From Comamonas testosteroni (lineage in GTDB: Bacteria; Pseudomonadota; Gammaproteobacteria; Burkholderiales; Burkholderiaceae_C): a stretch of 64,000 nt of DNA. The stretch covers positions 62,001 to 126,000 of the forward strand of contig NZ_KZ984442.1 in assembly GCF_003569915.1 (NCBI RefSeq). The letters are read 5' to 3'. Each line of letters opens with the position of its first letter. The stretch's first letter is position 1. The notes under the pieces are model-generated. The model did not search any database, was not told where the DNA came from, and saw only the letters and a program-made list of their open reading frames with translations. Below are positions 21,419-29,943 of this stretch, one piece after another. The translations under genes and the position numbers were made by a program.

Positions 21419-21880
21419 ATGACAGAACCCACCTCTGCAGCTGGAACCTTTGCGGGCTACAAGCTCGCCCTCTTCTCCCTGCCGGTGCTTGCCAGTTTGC
21501 TGGCCTTCTGGCTGGGCCTGCGCTTTGTGCCACTGCGCAAAGATGACCCACGCGGTGACTTGCTCAACCGCGTAATGGCCTGCATCTTCAGCAGCTTTTT
21601 GCTGGGTATTCCTGCGCTGGTACTGATGGTTGAGCACTGGCCGTGGGTCTTTCAGGCAGGTATGCGCCTGGCTGAAATGGCGGCGCTCACCGCTTTTGCC
21701 GGGTTCTTTGCGGTCACGGGCTGCGTGCTGGTGGTGTGTTCCATTCCGGGGCCGTGGATCATGGCCGCCGTGTTTCTGTGGCTCAAACGCAGCGAGGGCC
21801 AGACCATTACCGAACTTGCCGACCAGTTGCGCGATGAGCTGAGCGGCAAGGGCGACAAGCACAAAGGTGGTGAGCAATGA
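21419..21880 (+). CDS. Putative holin, membrane protein
   Basis: 153 aa with three or four hydrophobic segments (about residues 14-34, 52-72, 80-105, 108-120) and a charged tail, EGQTITELADQLRDELSGKGDKHKGG. It occupies the position of holin gene Y in P2 (93 aa) but is longer and not similar by eye. AAGG precedes ATG 21419; an in-frame ATG at 21383 inside gene X is less likely. Its stop overlaps the endolysin start (ATGA). The holin role is inferred from topology and position. Confidence 0.75.
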   Translation: MTEPTSAAGTFAGYKLALFSLPVLASLLAFWLGLRFVPLRKDDPRGDLLNRVMACIFSSFLLGIPALVLMVEHWPWVFQAGMRLAEMAALTAFAGFFAVTGCVLVVCSIPGPWIMAAVFLWLKRSEGQTITELADQLRDELSGKGDKHKGGEQ

Positions 21881-22452
21881 GCGCAACCGAATACATCAAT
21901 GACCTGATCGCCCGCGAGGGTGGCTATGTCAATGACCCCAAGGACTCGGGCGGTGAAACCAATTACGGCATCACCGTGGGTACAGCCAGAGCCTATGGCT
22001 ATACCGGTCCCATGCGAGAAATGACCAAGGCCATTGCCATCACGATCTACCTGAAGCGTTACTGGGTGGAGCCCAATTTCCACAAAATCAACGATGTGTA
22101 CCCCGCCCTGGCTGAATGCCTGCTGGACTTCGGCGTGCTGGCTGGGCAGAGCACTGCGGCCAAGCATTTGCAGCGTGCACTCAATGTGCTCAACCGCAAC
22201 CAGGACGACTATCAGGACATTGCAACAGATGGCCGCATTGGCACCATCACCATCAATGCCCTGCGCGCCTTTCTGGCCAAGCGTGGCAAGGAAGGTGGCG
22301 GCGTGATCTTTGGCATGGTCTGCGCGCTGCAGTCGGTCTACCTGCTGGAGCTGGCAGAAAAACGCCCAAAGGATGAGCGCTTTGAATACGGCTGGCAGCT
22401 CAATCGCGCCCTGGGTGAATTTCTGGGCGGCAAACCCTTCCTACCCGTATGA
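21877..22452 (+). CDS. Endolysin, GH108 N-acetylmuramidase type
   Basis: 191 aa. The N-terminal EGGYVNDPKDSGGETNYGIT is the glycosyl hydrolase family 108 signature, with Glu14 as the candidate catalytic acid. The C-terminal part resembles the associated peptidoglycan-binding domain (ALNVLNRNQ...DGRIGTITINALRAFL). It replaces the unrelated P2 lysozyme K at the same locus. No signal peptide, so release depends on the holin. Confidence 0.92.
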   Translation: MSATEYINDLIAREGGYVNDPKDSGGETNYGITVGTARAYGYTGPMREMTKAIAITIYLKRYWVEPNFHKINDVYPALAECLLDFGVLAGQSTAAKHLQRALNVLNRNQDDYQDIATDGRIGTITINALRAFLAKRGKEGGGVIFGMVCALQSVYLLELAEKRPKDERFEYGWQLNRALGEFLGGKPFLPV

Positions 22453-22949
22453 ATGTCGCCGCCATCTTCTCGCTGCTGGCCCGGCTGATGCTGCCGCTGG
22501 CGGCGCTGGCCCTGCTCTACGCGGTGGATCACCGGGCTGAGCAGCGCGGCTATGACAAGGCCCAGCTGCAGGCCAAGACCAGTGAGCTGAGCCAGCTCTC
22601 GTTTGCGATCGAGCGCAGCGGCCAGCTTGCCACGCGGTTGGGCCAGATCACTGATGACAACCTCAAGGACAAAGCCGATGCCAAGCATTCGATTGATGCC
22701 CTCTCTGCTGATCTGCGCTCTGGCGCTTTGCGGCTGTCTGTCCGCACCACCGGCCAGCCGCCCGCCAGCGGTGGCAGTGCCGCCGCTGGGCCTGGTCAAG
22801 CAAGAGCCGAACTTGACCCAGCGACTGCTGAAGCTCTTGTCCGCATCACCGCAGACGGAGACAACGCAATCCGCGACCTCAACACCTGCATTGACCAATA
22901 CGCCGAAGTAAGGCGCGCGCAAGAGGCCGGGCATGCTCAAACCGATTGA
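22449..22949 (+). CDS. Rz-like inner-membrane spanin
   Basis: 166 aa. One N-terminal membrane helix (about residues 5-25) and a long periplasmic coiled coil (KAQLQAKTSELSQLSFAIERSGQL) with a C-terminal DLNTCIDQYAEVRRAQEAG block, the form of phage Rz/LysB proteins. It spans the periplasm with Rz1 to fuse the membranes in the last lysis step. Overlaps the endolysin stop and the R start. Confidence 0.9.
   Translation: MNVAAIFSLLARLMLPLAALALLYAVDHRAEQRGYDKAQLQAKTSELSQLSFAIERSGQLATRLGQITDDNLKDKADAKHSIDALSADLRSGALRLSVRTTGQPPASGGSAAAGPGQARAELDPATAEALVRITADGDNAIRDLNTCIDQYAEVRRAQEAGHAQTD
22678..22911 (+). CDS. Rz1-like outer-membrane spanin lipoprotein, nested in Rz
   Basis: 77 aa read in another frame wholly inside the Rz gene. 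It starts at ATG 22678 with AAGGA about 9 nt upstream. MPSIRLMPSLLICALALCGC is a lipoprotein signal with lipobox L-C-G-C, followed by a proline-rich stretch (APPASRPPAVAVPP) typical of Rz1. Nested Rz/Rz1 is classical in lambda and P2 (LysC inside LysB). Confidence 0.9.
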   Translation: MPSIRLMPSLLICALALCGCLSAPPASRPPAVAVPPLGLVKQEPNLTQRLLKLLSASPQTETTQSATSTPALTNTPK

Positions 22950-23439
22950 CCTGCGCAACCACCTCACCGCTGGCCTTCCAGAGCTGCAGCGCGACCCGGA
23001 GCGCCTGATCATGCTGATTCGCGGCGGCAAGGTGCGATCCACCGCCACGCCGTCGCTGAGCTGGCAGTATGAGTACACGCTGCGCATGATCTTCTGCGAC
23101 TGGACGCAGCACTCTGATGTGATCGTGGCGCTGCTGCTGCCATGGCTGCACCACAACCAGAATGAGCTGCTTGCCAACCCCGACAAAAACAAGAACGGCA
23201 TGCGCTTTGATGTGGACTACCTGAACACCAGCTCCATGGACTTTGTGATGGACTTGGACCTGACTGAGCGCGTGCTGTGCAAGCCCGTGCCGGGTACGCC
23301 GGGCCAGGTCAATCTGGAGCATTTGCCGGACTACCCGCCAGACCATCTGCATAAGGCCGAACACTGGAAAGTGATGTTTGAAGGCAAGCAGATTGCCGAG
23401 TGGAACTACCCGCCGCCCCACCCGCTGCACCATGGCTGA
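22933..23439 (+). CDS. R: Tail completion protein R
   Basis: 168 aa, P2 gpR being 155. MLKPIDLRNHLTAGLPELQRDPERL and YEYTLRMIFCDWTQHSDVI match the P2 gpR family, which finishes the tail end that joins the head. Overlaps Rz upstream and S downstream by 8 bp. Confidence 0.92.
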   Translation: MLKPIDLRNHLTAGLPELQRDPERLIMLIRGGKVRSTATPSLSWQYEYTLRMIFCDWTQHSDVIVALLLPWLHHNQNELLANPDKNKNGMRFDVDYLNTSSMDFVMDLDLTERVLCKPVPGTPGQVNLEHLPDYPPDHLHKAEHWKVMFEGKQIAEWNYPPPHPLHHG

Positions 23440-23887
23440 TGATCTGCAGCAGCTGGAAGACTGGCTGGTCCCACTGCTGCGCCGGCTGGAGCCCACCCAG
23501 CGCACCCAGCTGGCACGCGAAGTAGCGCGCAGCGTGCGCAAGGCCAACCAGCAAACCATGGCTGCGCAAAAGACGCCGGACGGCGAAGCCTGGGAGCCGC
23601 GCAAACACCGCGCCCGCGATGCCAAGGGCAAGCTGCGGCAAGGGCCGATGTTTCGCAAGCTGCGCACCGCCCGCAACCTCAAAACCAAAGCATTTAGCAA
23701 TGAAGCCGTGGTGCAGTTTGTGGGCTTTGCCGCCCGCATTGCCCGTGTGCATCACTTTGGTCTGCGCGATTTTGTGTCGCCTGGCGGGGCGCAGTATGAC
23801 TACCCTGCCCGCCCGCTGATTGGCATTTCTGAGCAGCAGATCGAGCAAATTCGGGATTTGACGCTGGCCTATATCGCAGGTTCATAA
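23432..23887 (+). CDS. S: Tail completion protein S / virion morphogenesis protein
   Basis: 151 aa, P2 gpS being 150. MADDLQQLEDWLVPLLRRLEP, WEPRKHRA and a C-terminal HHFGLRDFVSPGG pattern are typical of the phage virion morphogenesis family. The frame is open 18 codons upstream of ATG 23432, but the family begins at this Met. Last gene of the O-S late unit. Confidence 0.92.
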   Translation: MADDLQQLEDWLVPLLRRLEPTQRTQLAREVARSVRKANQQTMAAQKTPDGEAWEPRKHRARDAKGKLRQGPMFRKLRTARNLKTKAFSNEAVVQFVGFAARIARVHHFGLRDFVSPGGAQYDYPARPLIGISEQQIEQIRDLTLAYIAGS

Positions 23888-23896
23888 GCCTCGCGT

Positions 23897-23941
23897 AATG
23901 TCATGAGCGCCCACACAGGCGCGCGCGCTGGCGCTCGCGCG
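23897..23941 (+). promoter_or_regulatory. Late promoter/activator site before V
   Basis: AATGT-N13-ACAG, 7 nt, then CGCTGGCGCTCGCGCG. The same order and spacing recur at 29848-29892 before FI. In P2, V and FI head late operons controlled by Ogr. Confidence 0.65.
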
Positions 23942-23964
23942 TAACGCTGGGCACCATCGCTGGC

Positions 23965-24639
23965 ATGTCTTTCGATACGCCAGACCAAAGCCCCACCGAG
24001 CAGCTGCGCCAGATGAACAACATCGTGCGCACTGGCCGTGTGGAGGCCGTTACCACCAGCCCGCCACGCTGCCGCGTGCGCACGGGTGAGCTGCTGACAG
24101 ACTGGCTGCCTTGGCTTGCGCTGGCGGCTGGCGGTGGCAATCAGGCGCGCCACTGGCGCACGCCCGCCATCAATGAGGAATGCCTGCTGCTGGCACCGGG
24201 TGGCGATCTGGCGCAGGCCATGGTGCTGCCTGGACTGTTCTGCGAAGACATGCCGCAAAACGCGAGCACAGAAAACGTGGAGCGCCACAACTTCAATGCC
24301 GCCGATTACTGGGAGCATGACCGCAGTGCAAGCACGCTGGTCTTTGATATTGCCAGCAGCATCCAGCTCAAGGTAGACAGCTCAACGCTCACCATCACCC
24401 CGGGAGGCACCACACTCAAAACCCCCCAGCTCACAGTGGACAGCCCGCAAAGCAATTTCACGGGCAATGTGTCCATTGCGGGCGGCATCAGCGTGGGCGG
24501 TGGCGGCAGTGGCGGCACGTCCACCATTACCGGCAACTTCCGCATTGTTGGCGGCCAGCTAACGCACAACGGCACCAATATCAGCAGCAGCCACACCCAC
24601 CCAGACAGCCACGGCGGCAGCACCGGAGGGCCGCAGTAA
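23965..24639 (+). CDS. V: Baseplate spike protein V
   Basis: 224 aa, P2 gpV being 211. An N-terminal OB-fold hub region (TGRVEAVTTSPPRCRVRTG) precedes a beta-helical C-terminus rich in Gly/Ser/Thr, ending in SHTHPDSHGG. This is the HxH iron-binding tip seen in P2-type membrane-piercing spikes. It trimerises below the tail tube. No ribosome binding site is evident, and the start is only 57 bp from the centre of the activator dyad, so the leader is short. Confidence 0.93.
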   Translation: MSFDTPDQSPTEQLRQMNNIVRTGRVEAVTTSPPRCRVRTGELLTDWLPWLALAAGGGNQARHWRTPAINEECLLLAPGGDLAQAMVLPGLFCEDMPQNASTENVERHNFNAADYWEHDRSASTLVFDIASSIQLKVDSSTLTITPGGTTLKTPQLTVDSPQSNFTGNVSIAGGISVGGGGSGGTSTITGNFRIVGGQLTHNGTNISSSHTHPDSHGGSTGGPQ

Positions 24640-24986
24640 TGATGGACAGCACCACCGGGCGCAGGCTCGAAGGGATGGACCACCTTCGGCAGTCCATCGC
24701 CATCATCCTGACGACGCCGCAGGGTTCGCGGCTGGAACGCCGTACCTTCGGCAGCCTGTTGCCGGGCCTGATTGATGCACCTTTTAACGCAACGACCCGG
24801 CTGCGGTGCTATGCGGCAACTGTCAGCGCCATCATGAATTGGGAGCCACGCCTGCGCGTCACTCGCGTGGGGATGGAGGCCGGGGAATCCGCTGGTCAGG
24901 CCGTCATCACGTTGGAGGGCGAATATCGACCCACGGGTAGCAAAGTCATGTTCTCCACTTCGCTGCAGCTAAGGGGGGCCGCATGA
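24639..24986 (+). CDS. W: Baseplate wedge protein W (gp25-like)
   Basis: 115 aa, P2 gpW being 115. GMDHLRQSIAIILTTPQGSR with the following ERRTFGSLLPGLID is the GPW/gp25 signature, a lysozyme-like wedge piece. Starts inside the V stop (TAATG); a second Met follows directly. Overlaps J by 4 bp. Confidence 0.94.
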   Translation: MMDSTTGRRLEGMDHLRQSIAIILTTPQGSRLERRTFGSLLPGLIDAPFNATTRLRCYAATVSAIMNWEPRLRVTRVGMEAGESAGQAVITLEGEYRPTGSKVMFSTSLQLRGAA

Positions 24987-25900
24987 GTAACGCCCAGATC
25001 ATTGACATGAGCAAGCTGCCAGCCCCGGCAGTGGTGGTGATGCCTGAGTTTGAAACGATCCTCGCCACGCTCAAGGCCGACATGATTGCAGCCATGCCGC
25101 TGGCATACCGCGATGGCACGGCACAGACGTTGGGCCTGGAGTCAGAGCCGTTGACCATCTGGCTGCAGCTACTTGCCTATCAGCTGGTGACAGAGCGCAG
25201 CGCGCGCAACGACTCGGCGCACGCGGTGATGCTGGCCTACTCGACGGGCAGTGATCTGGATCAGCTGGCTGCATTTTTTGGCGTAGAGCGCCTGATCATC
25301 AAGCCTGCAGAGCCGCTGGCCGTGCCGCCCGTGGCGGCGGTCATGGAAGGTGATGATGAGTTTCGCGCCCGCATCCAGATGGCCCCACGTGGCTACAGCG
25401 TGGCAGGGCCTGCTGGTGCCTATGTATTTCATGCGCGAACCGCTGACGGGCAGGTGCTCGATGCCGCGGCCACCAGCCCAACGCCGGGAACGGTGGTTGT
25501 CTCGGTGCTCTCGCGCACCGGCAGCGGTGTGCCCAATCAGTCGCTGCTCAATGCCGTTGCGGCTGCCGTCAGTGCGGAGGATGTGCGCCCGCTGACAGAC
25601 GAGGTGATCGTGCAGGCGGCAGGCATTGTGAACTATCAGATTACCGGAAAGGTCTATACCCTGCCGGGGCCGGATTCTTCCAGCGTGCTGACCACTGCGC
25701 TGCAGCGTGTGCGCGACTATGCGGACGGCATGCACCGCATTGGCAGGCGGCCTACGCTTTCTGGCATCTACGCTGCGCTGCATATCGAGGGTGTGGCGCG
25801 GGTTGAGCTGACAAGTCCGGCGGCTGACGTGGTTGTGAGCGGTACGCAGGCCAGTTGGTGCACCGCCATCAACGTGACCCATGGAGGCACGATTGACTGA
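24983..25900 (+). CDS. J: Baseplate protein J
   Basis: 305 aa, P2 gpJ being 302. Beginning MSNAQIIDMSKLPAPAVV and containing YSTGSDLDQLAAFFGVERL, as in the baseplate J family that forms the wedge edge. Overlaps W and I. Confidence 0.94.
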   Translation: MSNAQIIDMSKLPAPAVVVMPEFETILATLKADMIAAMPLAYRDGTAQTLGLESEPLTIWLQLLAYQLVTERSARNDSAHAVMLAYSTGSDLDQLAAFFGVERLIIKPAEPLAVPPVAAVMEGDDEFRARIQMAPRGYSVAGPAGAYVFHARTADGQVLDAAATSPTPGTVVVSVLSRTGSGVPNQSLLNAVAAAVSAEDVRPLTDEVIVQAAGIVNYQITGKVYTLPGPDSSSVLTTALQRVRDYADGMHRIGRRPTLSGIYAALHIEGVARVELTSPAADVVVSGTQASWCTAINVTHGGTID

Positions 25901-26441
25901 TTCACTGCTGCCCAAGAATTCAACACCGCTTGACCGTGCTGCAGAGACTGTCATTGATGTGCATCTGCGTGCCATTCCCAACCCGCACCGGGCATTGTGG
26001 AATCCCACCACCTGCCCGATGGATCTGCTGCCCTGGCTGGCATGGCAGATGGGGGTGGAGGCCTGGCGCAGCGAATGGCCGGAGCACATCAAGCGTGCCA
26101 TTGTGCGCAATGCAATTCAGGTACAGCGCAGGCGCGGGACCATCAAGAGTGTGCGCGATACCGTGGAAAGTTTTGGCGGTGCCATCAGCATTCGCGAATG
26201 GTGGCAGACAGCGCCAAAGGGCACGCCGCACACATTTGAGCTGGTGTTCACGATGACGGGCCAGGACGGCGAGCAGGCCAGTGCTGCATTCGTGCAGGAC
26301 GTGATGGCCGAGGTTTCGCGTGTCAAGCCTGCCCGCTCTCATTTCACCTTCATTCAGGGCGTTGCCGCCCTGGCTTCCTTGAAACTGGCAGCTGTGGCAC
26401 GCCCTGTGATCTACGCCCGCCTGGACATGCAAGTGCAGTAA
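25881..26441 (+). CDS. I: Tail protein I
   Basis: 186 aa from ATG 25881, P2 gpI being 176. LWNPTTCPMDLLPWLAWQMGVEAW is the family core. An in-frame TTG at 25893 has GGAGG 5 nt upstream and would give a protein starting MTDSLLPKNSTPLD, closely like P2 gpI; I think this may be the real start. It overlaps the J 3' end either way. Links baseplate to tail fibres. Confidence 0.92.
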   Translation: MEARLTDSLLPKNSTPLDRAAETVIDVHLRAIPNPHRALWNPTTCPMDLLPWLAWQMGVEAWRSEWPEHIKRAIVRNAIQVQRRRGTIKSVRDTVESFGGAISIREWWQTAPKGTPHTFELVFTMTGQDGEQASAAFVQDVMAEVSRVKPARSHFTFIQGVAALASLKLAAVARPVIYARLDMQVQ

Positions 26442-26445
26442 AACT

Positions 26446-29400
26446 ATGGCCGGAATCATCTTCAAACTCACCGACGCCGGACGGCAGGCACTGATCAATG
26501 CCAAGCAGGACGGAACGCAGACACGCACTATCGTGAGCATTGGCGTCACGGCTACAGCCTTCACGCCAACGGCCACCATCACCGCAGTACCGGGTGAAAT
26601 CAAGCGCCTGAGCACCATTGCCGGTGACGTGGTTGCCAAGGACACCATTCACGTCACTATTCGTGACGAAGGTACGAGCACCTATACCGTGCGCGGTCTG
26701 GGGGTGTACCTGGACAATGGTGTGCTGCTAGGAACCTACTCGCAGGCAGCTGTGATTTTGGAAAAGTCCAGCGCTTCCATCTTTCTGCTGTCCACCGACT
26801 TGCGGGTGCTAGACGGCAGCATAGACATCAGCACGCTGCAGTTTGGCGCAACCAATTTCATCAACCCACCGGCCACCACCGAACAACCGGGCGTGGTGGA
26901 GCTGGCTACGCCGCAGGAAACAGCTCTTGGTGCAGATGGCGTTCGCGCTGTGACGTCCGCAGGGCTGAAACCATTGCTTGAAGGCAAACAGCCGCTGGAT
27001 GCCACACTGACCGCTCTGGCTGCCGTCAACATCGTGGCCGACAGGCTGATTTACACAACGGGTGTAGATCAGTTTTCAGTCACCCCATTGACCGCATTTA
27101 TTCGCACTTTGCTGGATGACGCCGACGCGGTTGCGGCTCGCAGCACCCTGGGTGCCGCCCCACTGGCATCGCCCGGTCTGACTGGTACACCAACGGCGCC
27201 AACCGCTGCTGTGGACACCAATACCGCGCAATTGGCCACAACGGCCTTTGTGATTGGGCAAGCGGGCGCAGCAGCTCCAAAAATGGACGGCGCTGCAAAT
27301 GTCGGCACGGCCACGCGCTTTGCGCGCGAAGACCATGTGCACCCATCTGATACCAGTCTTGCGCCGATTGCATCGCCGGGGCTGACTGGCATTCCAACCG
27401 CACCCACAGCAGTTGCAGGTACCAACACCGTGCAGATTGCCACCACCGCTTTTGTGATTGGGCAAGCGGGTGCTGAAGCTCCAAAAATGGACGGCGCTGC
27501 GACGGTAGGAACGGCCACGCGCTATGCGCGCGAAGACCATGTACACCCATCCGATACGGCCAAGGCACCGCTGGCTTCCCCGGCCTTGACCGGCACGCCC
27601 ACGGCGCCGACTGCTGCAGATGGCACCAGTACCACCCAGCTGGCAACTACGGCCTTTGTACAAAACGCCGTTGGCGGCTACCTGGCCAAAGGTGTGACGG
27701 GTGGCACAGTCACATTGACAGAGGCGGAGGCATCCAATCCGGTGATTGCACTCACGGGGACGCTGACCTCTGCGCTCAATCTCGTGGTGCCGGTCACCGT
27801 CAAGCGGGTCTGGGCCATCTACAACTCAACCACTGGCGCCTTTGGCGTTACGGTCAAAACCGCCGCAGGCACTGGTGTGGCTGTCGCCCAGGGTAAGCGC
27901 AATCTTGTCTACACCGATGGAACCAACGTTTACGATGGCTTTAACGACTTTGACAGCATCGCCATCACCGGCACCAGCACGGCCCCCACTGCTGCGGTAG
28001 GAACCAGCACCACCCAGTTGGCCACCACCGCTTTTGTGATTGGGCAAGCGGGTGCTGCAGCGCCAAAAATGGACGGCGCTGCAAATGTCGGCACGGCCAC
28101 GCGCTTTGCGCGCGAAGACCATGTGCACCCATCTGATACCAGTCTTGCGCCGATTGCATCGCCGGGGCTGACTGGCATTCCAACCGCACCCACAGCAGTT
28201 GCAGGTACCAACACCGTGCAGATTGCCACCACCGCTTTTGTGATTGGGCAAGCGGGTGCTGAAGCTCCAAAAATGGACGGCGCTGCGACGGTAGGAACGG
28301 CCACGCGCTATGCGCGCGAAGACCATGTACACCCATCCGATACGGCCAAGGCACCGCTGGCTTCCCCGGCCTTGACCGGCACGCCCACGGCGCCGACTGC
28401 TGCAGATGGCACCAGTACCACCCAGCTGGCAACTACGGCCTTTGTACAAAACGCCGTTGGCGGCTACCTGGCCAAAGGTGTGACGGGTGGCACAGTCACA
28501 TTGACAGAGGCGGAGGCATCCAATCCGGTGATTGCACTCACGGGGACGCTGACCTCTGCGCTCAATCTCGTGGTGCCGGTCACCGTCAAGCGGGTCTGGG
28601 CCATCTACAACTCAACCACTGGCGCCTTTGGCGTTACGGTCAAAACCGCCGCAGGCACTGGTGTGGCTGTCGCCCAGGGTAAGCGCAATCTTGTCTACAC
28701 CGATGGAACCAACGTTTACGATGGCTTTAACGACTTTGACAGCATCGCCATCACCGGCACCAGCACGGCCCCCACTGCTGCGGTAGGAACCAGCACCACC
28801 CAGTTGGCCACCACCGCTTTTGTGATTGGGCAAGCGGGTGCTGCAGCGCCAAAAATGGACGGCGCTGCAACTGTCGGCACGGCCACGCGCTTCGCCCGTG
28901 AAGACCATGTGCACCCCAGCGACACTAGCCGAGCCCCGCTGGCATCACCCGGTCTAACCGGTGTACCTACGGCGCCAACTGCTGCCACAGGTACCAACAG
29001 TAATCAAATTGCGACCACAGCCTTTGTTGTCGCTAGAACTCAAATTGCAACTGAAACTGTGGCGGGGCTCTCGGAGGTCGCCACCCAACCAGAAACGGAT
29101 GCAGGCGACGACGATGTGCGATCTGTGACGCCGAAAAAAATTGCACCCGCATTTGGCATCGGTCAAGCCTTGCAAGACCTGTCTTCGTCTCGCGTGCTGG
29201 GCGTGGTTTACACAAACACGACGCGCAAGCCGATCTGCGTCTATGCAAACGCGAATTCTGAAATTGCGGGCGATGCATTTGTGGTCATTCGCATGGGTGC
29301 CAATGCAAACGCCATGGGCGATGTGTCGGTAAGCCGCTCCCCCGTCAGTCCTGGCGGCATCGCTGTCAATGCTGTCATTCCGGCTGGCTTTGTTTATCTG

Positions 29401-29448
29401 GTTGCGGCCACGGGTACGGGTGGCGTTTCTTGGCGCGAACTGAGGTAA
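26446..29448 (+). CDS. H: Tail fibre protein H with internal tandem duplication
   Basis: 1000 aa, P2 gpH being 669. The N-terminal 150 residues (MAGIIFKLTDAGRQALINAK...) are the baseplate-attaching domain shared by P2-like fibres. Then come fibre repeats built on TAPTA...TTQLATTAFV...PKMDGAA, with REDHVHPSDT elements. Residues 278-539 are repeated exactly as 540-801, from a 786-bp direct duplication. The C-terminal 130 residues, the expected receptor-binding tip, are unique. The gene fixes host range; repeat number could change fibre length. Confidence 0.92.
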   Translation: MAGIIFKLTDAGRQALINAKQDGTQTRTIVSIGVTATAFTPTATITAVPGEIKRLSTIAGDVVAKDTIHVTIRDEGTSTYTVRGLGVYLDNGVLLGTYSQAAVILEKSSASIFLLSTDLRVLDGSIDISTLQFGATNFINPPATTEQPGVVELATPQETALGADGVRAVTSAGLKPLLEGKQPLDATLTALAAVNIVADRLIYTTGVDQFSVTPLTAFIRTLLDDADAVAARSTLGAAPLASPGLTGTPTAPTAAVDTNTAQLATTAFVIGQAGAAAPKMDGAANVGTATRFAREDHVHPSDTSLAPIASPGLTGIPTAPTAVAGTNTVQIATTAFVIGQAGAEAPKMDGAATVGTATRYAREDHVHPSDTAKAPLASPALTGTPTAPTAADGTSTTQLATTAFVQNAVGGYLAKGVTGGTVTLTEAEASNPVIALTGTLTSALNLVVPVTVKRVWAIYNSTTGAFGVTVKTAAGTGVAVAQGKRNLVYTDGTNVYDGFNDFDSIAITGTSTAPTAAVGTSTTQLATTAFVIGQAGAAAPKMDGAANVGTATRFAREDHVHPSDTSLAPIASPGLTGIPTAPTAVAGTNTVQIATTAFVIGQAGAEAPKMDGAATVGTATRYAREDHVHPSDTAKAPLASPALTGTPTAPTAADGTSTTQLATTAFVQNAVGGYLAKGVTGGTVTLTEAEASNPVIALTGTLTSALNLVVPVTVKRVWAIYNSTTGAFGVTVKTAAGTGVAVAQGKRNLVYTDGTNVYDGFNDFDSIAITGTSTAPTAAVGTSTTQLATTAFVIGQAGAAAPKMDGAATVGTATRFAREDHVHPSDTSRAPLASPGLTGVPTAPTAATGTNSNQIATTAFVVARTQIATETVAGLSEVATQPETDAGDDDVRSVTPKKIAPAFGIGQALQDLSSSRVLGVVYTNTTRKPICVYANANSEIAGDAFVVIRMGANANAMGDVSVSRSPVSPGGIAVNAVIPAGFVYLVAATGTGGVSWRELR
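27277..28848 (+). repeat. 786-bp tandem direct duplication in the tail-fibre gene
   Basis: Unit 27277-28062 is followed at once by 28063-28848; both start CCAAAAATGGACGGCGCTGC and read the same by eye throughout. A third, diverged partial unit starts at 28849 (AACTGTC in place of AAATGTC). 786 is 262 codons, so frame is kept. Confidence 0.92.
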
Positions 29449-29452
29449 CTCC

Positions 29453-29839
29453 ATGAAATACTATCTGAGCAATGGCGTCGTGCATGCGTTTGAAGACGAT
29501 GCACCAGAAGAGTATTACGCTGGTATGCAAGCCGTGAGCGAGAGAGAGGCGCTAGCACTGGTGCAGCAACAACAGCTACAAACCAAACCAAGCAGCTGCA
29601 CTCCAGCTCAAGGCCTCGTTGCCATATATGCGCTTAAGAGCATCACTGAAGACAACATCCTTGAAGCTATCGATGGCATCCCAGACGATGTGCTGCGCTA
29701 CACCGCAAAGATCGGCTACCAGCGCGCCACAAGCTGGGAGCGGGCTAGTCCGACCATGCAGGTGATGGCACAGCTGTTGCAGCTGACGGAAACTGAGTTG
29801 GACAATCTGTTCGCGCATGCTGCAACTGTGCAAATTTAG
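29453..29839 (+). CDS. Putative tail-fibre chaperone or fibre-associated protein
   Basis: 128 aa in the place of the P2 tail-fibre assembly gene G. The N-terminus [24 protein letters not shown] looks like the start of phage fibre-assembly proteins. The C-terminal part ([46 protein letters not shown]) resembles small tail-associated proteins in which a residue pattern W-x5-P precedes a helix. Starts 5 bp after H. Function inferred mainly from position. Confidence 0.65.
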   Translation: MKYYLSNGVVHAFEDDAPEEYYAGMQAVSEREALALVQQQQLQTKPSSCTPAQGLVAIYALKSITEDNILEAIDGIPDDVLRYTAKIGYQRATSWERASPTMQVMAQLLQLTETELDNLFAHAATVQI

Positions 29840-29847
29840 GACTGAGT

Positions 29848-29892
29848 AATGTAGCCGTTGCTCACACAGCGGCAACCGCTGGCGCTCGCGCG
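29848..29892 (+). promoter_or_regulatory. Late promoter/activator site before FI
   Basis: AATGT-N13-ACAG, 7 nt, then CGCTGGCGCTCGCGCG, matching 23897-23941 in order and spacing. Centre of the dyad is 85 bp before the FI start. Confidence 0.65.
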
Positions 29893-29943
29893 AGGGGATG
29901 GGAACACTTGAGGGTGTCTCCAACTTCCACCCCTCAAGCGCCT

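Noticed and set aside
27069-28914. Repeated antisense frames and repeats that might suggest a CRISPR array
   Set aside because: The repeats are coding repeats of the tail fibre in phase with codons, with no short repeat-spacer structure.
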